Part shown: positions 4,807 to 11,861 of the stretch, in pieces
Position numbering within the stretch: the stretch's first letter is position 1
How the letters are laid out: every line of letters starts with the position of its first letter
Source: Bacillota bacterium
Lineage (GTDB): Bacteria > Bacillota > Clostridia > Christensenellales > SZUA-584
Assembly (NCBI GenBank): GCA_023436525.1
Contig: JAEZIW010000113.1
Location: 1-12,639, forward strand
DNA: 12,639 nucleotides
Direction: 5' to 3'
Notes under the pieces: generated by a model
Databases searched by the model: none
What the model was told of the DNA's origin: nothing
Seen by the model: only the letters and a program-made list of their open reading frames with translations
Made by a program: the position numbers and the translations under genes

Positions 4807-7179
4807 TTACTCCTTCTTGCCCTGCCGCACAATCTTTCTCACCATATCCGCGTACGTCTCGCACAGCTCCGCCGCAAACTCCTCGGTATCGCCCTCGGTG
4901 CGAATAATAATCGTCGGCCTCGTCTCGTGCGGACAGATATACCCAAAGCCGCCCTGCACATCCAGCCTTAGGCCTTCATTTGCAAAAGCGCCGCCTCGCG
5001 CATACATCGTGCCGATCACGCGGCCGATATCCTCAAAGTCGCAGCTCACCGCCTTTACCCGCGTGTGCGGCTGCTCAATCACCCCCGCCACTTCATCGGC
5101 TGTCACGCCGCAGCGCGCCATGTGCTCCGCAAAGCGGCTCACGCCGAACACGCCGTCGTAAAGCACGCGCCGCTGGTCCGTCGAAAGATCCGCCGCCGCA
5201 TCCTCTTCAGACGTAAACTCGTAGCTGATATTCAATACCTCCGCCGCTGCCAGCACACTGCGCGATACGCCGCTCGGCAGATTCACCACCGGCTTATTCA
5301 GGCTGTTGAACACGAGGTAATAGCAAAGCGCCTGCCACTCATCCGCGCCGAGCACACGCCCGCTTGGCAGATACAGCGCATTCACCATACCGTTTTTCGC
5401 AAATTTCACGCCGAATGTCGCCCCGTGTACCCGCATGGCTTCCTCAATCTCCATGCCGCCCGGCTCAGACACGCGCAGCCCGCACGTTTCAAATGTTTTC
5501 ACCGCAAATGCGTCCGTCTCGCGCCCGCCCATCACCAGAACGCGCAGCCCCGATGGTTTGATTTTGCTCCAGTCAATCTTTTGAAACACCGTGTTGATAT
5601 AAAGGCTTTCCCCGGCACCGATCCACGTTTCCTTGCCGCACTTCGCGGATGCAAGCATTTCGCCCTGTGTGAAATACCGTGTCTCAATCTTACGCCGCGC
5701 ATTCTTGGAAAGCATGAATAACTGCGGTTCAAACAAGTCCGCGTACAGGTGCTGTTTATTCACGCGCAGCATCATGCAAAGCGTGCTCTGCATAATTTCG
5801 CCCACAAGCGCACAAACCGGCTTACTGACGCCGCTTAACGCATACACGTCCGCACCGCATAGGGTAAGCATGCCGGAGGCAGTTTTCAGCGCCGCGTGGC
5901 TCAAAGCGCTGCCGTCCGCACAAACTGTGACGCTCTTGCCCGATGCAAATTCACCGACAGCCCCGAATATGCGCCCCAGCTTAAGCGGCGTTAAATCCAC
6001 GCCCACATCGCCGACGAACCCCGTTTTGCCGATCAAGCCGGCATGCTCGCCGTGGCCCCAAACGATGTTTTCGCCCACCGATGTGCCATAGCCAATGTCT
6101 TTCTCGGGCCATATGCGCACACGCGGCGAAACGCGGCTCTCCCCCTCTATGGTGCAGTGCTCGCCCACAACCGCGCCTTCGTATATGCCCGAGCGTTCGC
6201 CCACGGTGCTGCGTGCCGCAATCACACAGCCGCTCAGCTTCGCATGCCGCCCCACGCGCGCACCGCTGTGCACCACGCTGCGCTTCAGGTTACAGTACGC
6301 ATGAATTTGCGCGTATGAACCGATACACGAGTATCGGCCTATTTTCGCGCCGTCGCCGATGGTGACCCCGTCACCGATAAATCCCGGAGATTGTATCAGC
6401 GCCGAGCTGCTCAATGTCACATCGTGCCCCACCCAAATGCCGCCGACGCATCGGCCTTTGATATTCACAGAAACCGCACCTTTGAGCATGTCCTCATGCG
6501 CACGAATGTAGCTGTCGATATTCCCGACATCGCACCAGTAGCCCGCTGCCACATGGCCGTAGATACGCATGCCCTTGCTCATCATCAGCGGAAACAAATC
6601 TTTCGCGAAATCAAACGGCTGCCCCGACGGCACGAGATCCAGCACCTCGGGTTCCAGCACATAAAGCCCCGTGTTGATCGCGTCGGAGAACACATCTTCC
6701 CAGCCCGGCTTTTCCACAAAGCGTTCCACAAAGCCGTCTTTGCCCGTAATCACCACGCCGTAGCCCACGGGGTTGCCCATGCGTTTCAGTACAATCGTTG
6801 CTTTGGCACCGCTTCTTTTATGCGCGTTCACCGCTTCAGATAAGTCGATATCCGTCAGCGCGTCCCCGCTAAGCACAATAAAAGTGCCGTCGATAAATCC
6901 GGACGCATTCTTCACGCTGCCGACGGTACCAAGCGGCACATCTTCAATATAGTATTCAAGATAAGCGCTTTTGGGCGGATGCTCCTCAAAATAGTTCGTA
7001 ATCACCGACGGCTGATATCCGAGGGTAAACGCCATTTCATTGATGCCGTGCTTCAAAAGCAGTTCAACAGCATAATCGAGCATCGGCCGGTCGAGCAGCG
7101 GCACCATCGGCTTGGGCATCCCGCACGTAAGCGGGCGCAGGCGCGTCCCCTCACCGCCCGCCATCACAATCGCTTTCAT
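4807..7179 (-). CDS. Sugar-1-phosphate nucleotidyltransferase / beta-helix / degenerate phosphomannomutase fusion
   Basis: A 790-residue cytoplasmic protein of the actinobacterial/clostridial 'mannose-1-phosphate guanylyltransferase / phosphomannomutase' architecture. Residues 1-235 form a nucleotidyltransferase: GGEGTRLRPLT (8-18) binds the nucleotide, SGDALTD (104-110) holds the metal Asp, EKPG is at 156-159, NTGLY at 169-173 and WCDVGN at 215-220. Residues ~240-375 show hexapeptide-repeat left-handed beta-helix character (IGDGVTIGDGAKIG and similar). Residues ~378-790 follow the phosphohexomutase fold but lack its hallmarks. The phosphoserine loop is replaced around 462-480, the metal loop DxDxDR reads FAKNGMVNALY (593-603), and the final phosphate loop reads RPTIIIRTEGDT (754-765) instead of R-SGTEP. 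The likely product is GDP-mannose or another NDP-sugar; the substrate is not proven. Start ATG 7179 has GGGGAG 7 nt upstream. It is strikingly GC-rich (hand-counted lines 67-70%). It is monocistronic as far as visible. Confidence 0.87.
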   Translation of the reverse strand: MKAIVMAGGEGTRLRPLTCGMPKPMVPLLDRPMLDYAVELLLKHGINEMAFTLGYQPSVITNYFEEHPPKSAYLEYYIEDVPLGTVGSVKNASGFIDGTFIVLSGDALTDIDLSEAVNAHKRSGAKATIVLKRMGNPVGYGVVITGKDGFVERFVEKPGWEDVFSDAINTGLYVLEPEVLDLVPSGQPFDFAKDLFPLMMSKGMRIYGHVAAGYWCDVGNIDSYIRAHEDMLKGAVSVNIKGRCVGGIWVGHDVTLSSSALIQSPGFIGDGVTIGDGAKIGRYSCIGSYAQIHAYCNLKRSVVHSGARVGRHAKLSGCVIAARSTVGERSGIYEGAVVGEHCTIEGESRVSPRVRIWPEKDIGYGTSVGENIVWGHGEHAGLIGKTGFVGDVGVDLTPLKLGRIFGAVGEFASGKSVTVCADGSALSHAALKTASGMLTLCGADVYALSGVSKPVCALVGEIMQSTLCMMLRVNKQHLYADLFEPQLFMLSKNARRKIETRYFTQGEMLASAKCGKETWIGAGESLYINTVFQKIDWSKIKPSGLRVLVMGGRETDAFAVKTFETCGLRVSEPGGMEIEEAMRVHGATFGVKFAKNGMVNALYLPSGRVLGADEWQALCYYLVFNSLNKPVVNLPSGVSRSVLAAAEVLNISYEFTSEEDAAADLSTDQRRVLYDGVFGVSRFAEHMARCGVTADEVAGVIEQPHTRVKAVSCDFEDIGRVIGTMYARGGAFANEGLRLDVQGGFGYICPHETRPTIIIRTEGDTEEFAAELCETYADMVRKIVRQGKKE

Positions 7180-7180
7180 A

Positions 7181-7198
7181 ACAACACTCCCCTGTTGT
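7181..7198 (-). promoter_or_regulatory. Shine-Dalgarno inside a small inverted repeat
   Basis: On the minus strand ACAACA, GGGGAG and TGTTGT form a perfect 6-bp inverted repeat whose 6-nt loop is the ribosome binding site of the 790-aa fusion gene, 1 nt before the ATG. Whether this presents or hides the site is unknown. The stem is A/T-rich and weak. Confidence 0.35.
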
Positions 7199-7481
7199 GG
7201 GCTTAAAATGCAGCCCGTAAAATGGATAGCATTATTATGCGCTGTGGTTTGCGGCGATATTCTTTTCAGCGCCGGTTGAATGAAAAGTGACGTCGATTGA
7301 AATGCTTATCGAGCATCAAATGCTTCGCTTGTGAGATTTCGGAAACCAAATCGTATCTCGAAAAAGTCTCGAACATAAAGATGCTTGAAAGGTCTCGACC
7401 ATACCCCTTTGGGGTGCGTATCTCTATTTTTATTGTATAACCGATCATTTGACAACGTAGAACAACATAAATAAACAAAAA

Positions 7482-7510
7482 TAGACAATAAACGCGTGCG
7501 GTGATATAAT
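7482..7510 (+). promoter_or_regulatory. Strong promoter of the O-acetylation cassette
   Basis: TAGACA (7482-7487), a 17-bp spacer and a perfect TATAAT (7505-7510), preceded by TGA so that it also forms an extended -10. Transcription would begin near 7517, giving a leader of about 64 nt before the ATG at 7581. This position rules out the open-frame GTG at 7518 as the translation start. Confidence 0.82.
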
Positions 7511-7580
7511 ATTAGGCGTGACTGCCCAAACACAAACCATCAATGCGGTCAAGCGTGTTATAAATTCAGGGGAATTAAAA

Positions 7581-8819
7581 ATGAGCAAAAGACTTTTTAA
7601 TATCTACTGCTTTGCTATAGCGCTCATAATCACCGTACCACTTGTGTGTACATTAATCAATTTTGGCTCAAAATTGATTTGGAATAAAAATATCATTCAG
7701 GAAAATGACTTAAGCGGTGTTGTTAACATACCCCCAAAAACCGAGCTTTCTTTGGAAACACTTCTATCGAGGCAATTCCAAGCGGACTTTGAGAAGAACT
7801 TTCAATATAACCTTACCACGCGCAAAGCGCTTACGCGGGTTTATAATCAGTTATTGTATTCCGTTTTTAACTCTACAGACAATAAAGAAATAGTCGTTGG
7901 GCGCGATAATTTTCTCTATGAGAAAATGTATCCCACAGCGCTACTTACTGAACTCACTTCACAAGATAGAGCAGAACTTGAAGAAAAAATCAACAAACTA
8001 ACCACACTCAATAAATTACTAAAAGAGCGTGGAGTTACATTGGTTGTTCGCATGTCCCCTTCAAAAGCGTCGATTTATCCCGAGAATTTGCCCCCCGCTT
8101 ACTCTCGTTTTATTAAAATGCAGCAAGATGGGGATTACGCTCAAAACTGGTATCAAGCGTTTAGGGAAATAATATCCAAAACCGACATACCATTCTACGA
8201 TGGCCATACCCTTATGCAGAAATTAAAAAAAGAAGGCGAAATTGTTTTCACCAAGGGAGGAACGCATTGGTCATTATCACCCATGGAAACGTACATAAAT
8301 GGCCTTAATACTTATATGGAAGGGCTTTTGAATAAAAAGCTCAGTAAAATGGTTGTAACAAACCAACAGATAATCACAGGCAAAATGGGTGTGGCGGAAG
8401 ATAGCGATATCTGGAACCTATGTTGGAATGCAATATCGGCTGAACCAAATTATCCTTCTCCCAATATTTCTTTCAGCACCATTCCAGGGGAGGCTCCTTT
8501 ACGTATTTTTACCGTAGGGCAGAGCTTCACAACAGTTCTACTCAATGCTATTTATAGCACTGAGCATCCTGTTTGGGATGAAACATACTTTTCGTGGTAT
8601 AACAGCAGGGTAATTAAATTTCCAAGTGAAATGCCTTGGGGAACCCAGATTTCAGATACAACAGATGATTATGAGCAATATCTGAAAATGGATGTCATTA
8701 TCATCGAATTCCTTGAAAATGGCACTGAATGGACTCAAATAGAGTTTGTCAATGATATGCAATTTAAGTTTGCTGATAACATGCTGAAACATATAAAAGA
8801 AAATGGTTTAGATTTATGA
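7581..8819 (+). CDS. AlgX/AlgJ-like SGNH-fold O-acetyltransferase component
   Basis: A 412-residue protein with an N-terminal membrane anchor or signal segment (about residues 6-28, NIYCFAIALIITVPLVC) and an extracytoplasmic remainder. The AlgX/AlgJ family signature runs in order: VVGRDNFLY (105-113), VVRMSPSKASIYPENLP (155-171), GGTHWS (226-231) and TVGQSF (311-316). Such proteins move acetyl groups, received across the membrane from an MBOAT partner, onto an exported polysaccharide. Ser315 of GQSF and His229 of THW fit the expected nucleophile and base. The Asp of the usual D-x-H motif is Gly227 here. The start ATG at 7581 has AGGGGA 7 nt upstream (7568-7573). The stop overlaps the next start as ATGA, so translation is coupled. 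The gene is AT-rich compared with the left half of the window (sample lines 37-42% GC). The acetylated polymer is unknown. Confidence 0.8.
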   Translation: MSKRLFNIYCFAIALIITVPLVCTLINFGSKLIWNKNIIQENDLSGVVNIPPKTELSLETLLSRQFQADFEKNFQYNLTTRKALTRVYNQLLYSVFNSTDNKEIVVGRDNFLYEKMYPTALLTELTSQDRAELEEKINKLTTLNKLLKERGVTLVVRMSPSKASIYPENLPPAYSRFIKMQQDGDYAQNWYQAFREIISKTDIPFYDGHTLMQKLKKEGEIVFTKGGTHWSLSPMETYINGLNTYMEGLLNKKLSKMVVTNQQIITGKMGVAEDSDIWNLCWNAISAEPNYPSPNISFSTIPGEAPLRIFTVGQSFTTVLLNAIYSTEHPVWDETYFSWYNSRVIKFPSEMPWGTQISDTTDDYEQYLKMDVIIIEFLENGTEWTQIEFVNDMQFKFADNMLKHIKENGLDL

Positions 8820-10240
8820 TTTTTTCGTCTGCTTTATTCCTTTTTGCATTCTGCCCTATATTTTTTCTATCGTTATACTTCTCACCCCAAAACATAAAGC
8901 TTAAGAACGCTATAATTATCATCGGCAGCACATTGTTTTATGCATGGGGCGCCGGCGATTTTTTCTTCATTGTATTAGGAACGCTGATTATTGATTATAT
9001 TTTGGGTAATCTAATGTACAAACACCGCAAGTATACCAAGCTGTTTGTAATTTTGGATATTGCGATGAACATTGGAATTCTGCTCTATTTCAAGTATTAC
9101 AATTTCTTCTTGGATAATATCAATACTGTTTTTGGAAGCTTAGGGTGGAATTCGGTCACATTTACGAGGGTTCTATTGCCGTTAGGCGTATCATTCGTCG
9201 TTTTTCAAAAAATTACATATTGTTTGGATATCGCAAAGGGCACAACGAAGCCAGCAGAAAACTTCTTTTATGTCATAGAGTATTTATTGATTTTCCCCCA
9301 GATTATTGCAGGCCCCATTGTAAAGTATAACGAAATTGCCGATCAGATAAAAGAACGTAAAATCACCAAGGAAATGTTTCTATATGGCTTTAAGCGCTTT
9401 AGTATTGGGCTTTTCAAAAAGGTCTGGATTGCCGATGTCATTGCTCATGTTGCCGATACCGTTTTTGGCGCTTTTTCCGTGGGCCCTATCCCGTTTGATT
9501 ATGCATGGATAGGCATTATTGCGTATACGTTCCAGATCTACTTTGATTTTTCTGCTTACAGTGATATGGCTATCGGTATGCTTTCCATGATGGGGTTCCG
9601 CATTCAAGAAAACTTCAATATGCCTTATACATCACTTAGCATAACAGATTTTTGGAAGCGCTGGCACATCTCCATGACATCGTGGTTTCGCGAATATTTG
9701 TATTTTCCACTGGGCGGTAATCGCAAGGGGAATGTTCGCACGTATATAAACCAATGGATTGTATTTCTTGTCTCGGGCTTTTGGCATGGTGCTTCATGGA
9801 ATTTTGTATTTTGGGGCGCATATCATGGGTCGCTGCTTTGCGCAGAACGCGCATTCTTATTAAAAAGAACACAAAAAATCAACCGGTTTATTCGCGTCGC
9901 GCTTACGTTTCTGCTCGTTATGATAGGCTGGGTATTCTTCCGCGCAGACAGCATCGGCATGGGGTTTTCCTACATCGGAAGCATGTTTGATTTCAGCAAT
10001 TATTATGTGCACGTGAGCCCCCAGTATATCCTTAATATCGACCCGCGCACATGGGCTGTATTTGCACTGGCCACGATCATATGCTTCTTGCCGGTTTTCA
10101 AAAAAGCCTATAAATTCCTGCAGGAAAAGGCTGTGGCTCATCCTGCTTTGTGTGATATAGGTGTTCTGGCGCTGTTTGCGTTTTCAGCTTTAAAAGTCAT
10201 CACCGGCTCAATCAGCCCATTCATTTATTTTAGATTTTAA
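8816..10240 (+). CDS. MBOAT-family O-acyltransferase (AlgI/DltB-like)
   Basis: A 474-residue polytopic membrane protein of normal length for the AlgI branch of the MBOAT family. It draws acetyl donors from the cytoplasm and passes the acetyl group through the membrane to an extracytoplasmic partner. Family motifs include LLPLGVSFVVFQKITYCLD (120-138), IFPQIIAGPIVKY (159-171), YFDFSAYSDMAIG (242-254), 'FWKRWHISMTSWFREYLYFPLGG' (279-301) and SGFWHGASWNFVFWG (320-334). His324 in the last motif is the expected catalytic histidine, with a second conserved His284. Its C-terminus has more helices and ends ISPFIYFRF, the typical AlgI ending. It shares ATGA with the upstream AlgX-like gene and has no separate promoter visible, so the two form one unit. 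D-alanylation (DltB) is less likely because no dltA/C/D genes are present and the partner is AlgX-like. Confidence 0.93.
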   Translation: MIFSSALFLFAFCPIFFLSLYFSPQNIKLKNAIIIIGSTLFYAWGAGDFFFIVLGTLIIDYILGNLMYKHRKYTKLFVILDIAMNIGILLYFKYYNFFLDNINTVFGSLGWNSVTFTRVLLPLGVSFVVFQKITYCLDIAKGTTKPAENFFYVIEYLLIFPQIIAGPIVKYNEIADQIKERKITKEMFLYGFKRFSIGLFKKVWIADVIAHVADTVFGAFSVGPIPFDYAWIGIIAYTFQIYFDFSAYSDMAIGMLSMMGFRIQENFNMPYTSLSITDFWKRWHISMTSWFREYLYFPLGGNRKGNVRTYINQWIVFLVSGFWHGASWNFVFWGAYHGSLLCAERAFLLKRTQKINRFIRVALTFLLVMIGWVFFRADSIGMGFSYIGSMFDFSNYYVHVSPQYILNIDPRTWAVFALATIICFLPVFKKAYKFLQEKAVAHPALCDIGVLALFAFSALKVITGSISPFIYFRF

Positions 10241-10319
10241 TGCAGGCTCAATCTGTATCTAGCCAAAACGGTTAAATTATCTTCATCACCAGAAACCTCG
10301 TCGCAATCGGTAAAACCAA

Positions 10320-10356
10320 AGGGCTTGCCTCCTGCTGTTCACAGGCGGTAAGCCCT
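10320..10356. terminator. Bidirectional terminator hairpin
   Basis: AGGGCTTGCCTCCTG (10320-10334) and CAGGCGGTAAGCCCT (10342-10356) pair at 13 of 15 positions around a 7-nt loop. On the minus strand the stem is followed by TTTGGTTTT, which suits the end of the manC transcript (stop at 10421). The plus-strand MBOAT gene ends 80 nt upstream. The remaining sequence from 10241 to 10319 shows nothing recognisable. Confidence 0.65.
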
Positions 10357-10420
10357 ATTCATTGCTCAACGATTATCTATCTGAATTTTTAGCGCATCTC
10401 AAATGTCATCCGTTTCCGGC

Positions 10421-11794
10421 TTATCTCTCAAAATCATCATCATACCTGACAATATCATCTTCGCCTAAATATTGTCCGGATTGTACTTCAATGACTTCAA
10501 GCAACAGCTTCCCCAGGTTAGTCAGCCTGTGTTTTTGGCCGGCATGTACATAAATGCTTTCACCACTGCGCACAAGTTTCTCCTCGCCTTCAATCACCAC
10601 TGATGCCGTTCCGTTGACGACTATCCAGTGCTCACTGCGATGAAAGTGCATCTGGTAGCTAAGCCGCTTTTGCGGCAGCACCGTTAGCCGTTTAACTTTG
10701 TAGAATCTATCTTCTTCCAGGACAGTGAAGGAACCCCAGGGTCGGTATTCGATCACATGGTTGTCGGCACGGGGGTCATTGCGTTTTTTCAGGGCAGCAA
10801 CAACGTTTTTAACATCCTGAGTCCGTTCACGATTGCAGATTAATAATGCATCCTTCTGGTCCACCACCACAACATCAGATACACCAATCAACGCGATGGC
10901 TTTATCACCTTCCGAATAAACCATATTATTGCTGCAGTCCAACATGATTTCGTTGTTAAAGTAGACGTTTCCCTTTTCATCCTGATAGGTATGAAACTTA
11001 TCATAAAACGTTGTGAAGTTGCCCAAATCATTCCAATCCATATTGAGGGGAACGCAAAAAACGCGGTCAAGGTTTTCTATTAGGCCGTAGTCGACCGAAA
11101 TGGAAGGAGTTTTCGTATATACTTCTTCAATTGTTTCAAGTTGAAAAGCATTGTAAACAGCGGGGTTAAATTTAGCTACCGCCTCAACGAACTGTTTTGA
11201 ATGGAATATAAAAATGCCGCTGTTCCACAAATAGCCCTCGGCACAATACGCCTTAGCGTTCTCTAAATCAGGTTTTTCCTTAAATTCTGCAACCTCCATG
11301 CCGCCGGGTATTGCTTTACCGGGTTTGATATAGCCGTAGCCCGTTTCCGGTCCTGTAGGCATTATCCCAAAGGTTACAAATCCTTGCTGAGCTATATTTT
11401 GAGCACCCAAAACCGTTTTTGCCAGAATTTCCGGATGATCCATAACATGGTCGGAAGCAAACACAGCGCAAATGTCTTCACAGTTTTTACGAATAGATTG
11501 AACCGCAAACATGATTGCAGGTAATGTGTTTTTAGGTTCCGGCTCCAAAAGGATGTTGTCTCTGTCAATAGTTTTTCCCATCTCCTCAATTTGCCCTTGG
11601 ATAAGATGAAGATAATCCCTACTGCTGACGATAAAGATATCCTCCATACTGCCCATCAGCAGACAACGGTCAATGGTTAATTGAAAAATAGACTTTTCCA
11701 TGCCGTTAAGTTTTAGAAATTGTTTGGGATAGTGAGTGCGGCTAAGCGGCCAAAGTCTGGTGCCGGAGCCGCCCGCCATAACTATCATTTTCAA
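10421..11794 (-). CDS. manC: Mannose-1-phosphate guanylyltransferase / mannose-6-phosphate isomerase (ManC, type II)
   Basis: A 457-residue bifunctional cytoplasmic enzyme. Residues ~1-280 make GDP-mannose from mannose-1-phosphate and GTP: MAGGSGTRLWPLSR (6-19), PEPKNTLPAI (85-94), ASDH (113-116), FKEKP (171-175), NSGIF (191-195) and MDWNDLGNF (252-260). A beta-helix linker follows. A C-terminal cupin isomerase domain interconverts fructose-6- and mannose-6-phosphate: YRPWGSF (350-356), the metal motif QMHFHRSEHW (381-390), His422 and EVIEVQSGQYLGEDDIVR (433-450). All hallmark residues of both halves are present. The start is TTG at 11794-11792 with GGAGGG 8 nt upstream; an ATG two codons in (11788) is 14 nt away from it and less likely. 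It lies 67 bp downstream of the Gmd/Rmd-like gene on the same strand, with no clear promoter between, so one operon is likely. Confidence 0.95.
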   Translation of the reverse strand: MKMIVMAGGSGTRLWPLSRTHYPKQFLKLNGMEKSIFQLTIDRCLLMGSMEDIFIVSSRDYLHLIQGQIEEMGKTIDRDNILLEPEPKNTLPAIMFAVQSIRKNCEDICAVFASDHVMDHPEILAKTVLGAQNIAQQGFVTFGIMPTGPETGYGYIKPGKAIPGGMEVAEFKEKPDLENAKAYCAEGYLWNSGIFIFHSKQFVEAVAKFNPAVYNAFQLETIEEVYTKTPSISVDYGLIENLDRVFCVPLNMDWNDLGNFTTFYDKFHTYQDEKGNVYFNNEIMLDCSNNMVYSEGDKAIALIGVSDVVVVDQKDALLICNRERTQDVKNVVAALKKRNDPRADNHVIEYRPWGSFTVLEEDRFYKVKRLTVLPQKRLSYQMHFHRSEHWIVVNGTASVVIEGEEKLVRSGESIYVHAGQKHRLTNLGKLLLEVIEVQSGQYLGEDDIVRYDDDFER

Positions 11795-11861
11795 TGGGTT
11801 AGCCCTCCAATAAAAATAATATCAGTTTTCTCAACTTAATTTTGTCGTTATTTCATACAAA

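Larger units (their letters stand above)
7180..7580. other. 400-bp divergent intergenic region
   Basis: No convincing gene lies here. It holds the upstream region of the minus-strand fusion gene and the promoter of the plus-strand acetylation cassette (7482-7510). Between 7300 and 7420 there are short repeated words: ATGCTT at 7302, 7320 and 7381, and GTCTCGA at 7366 and 7392. There is also a small hairpin ACCCC-TTT-GGGGT (7403-7415). A 70-codon minus-strand frame (7266-7478) has no ribosome site and low-complexity Phe/Arg/His content, so it was not called. A possible minus-strand -35 TTGTCA lies at 7455-7450 without a good -10 partner. Confidence 0.5.

Noticed and set aside
5065..5721. Plus-strand 218-codon frame opposite the fusion gene
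   Set aside because: His/Arg/Ala-rich antisense shadow of a GC-rich gene; no domain and no ribosome site.
7266..7478. Minus-strand 70-codon frame in the divergent intergenic region
   Set aside because: No ribosome binding site, no recognisable domain, and composition like translated noncoding DNA.
7518..7580. GTG at 7518 as the start of the AlgX-like protein
   Set aside because: It lies at the predicted transcription start, 8 nt after the TATAAT box, and lacks a Shine-Dalgarno; the ATG at 7581 has AGGGGA at good spacing followed directly by a membrane anchor.
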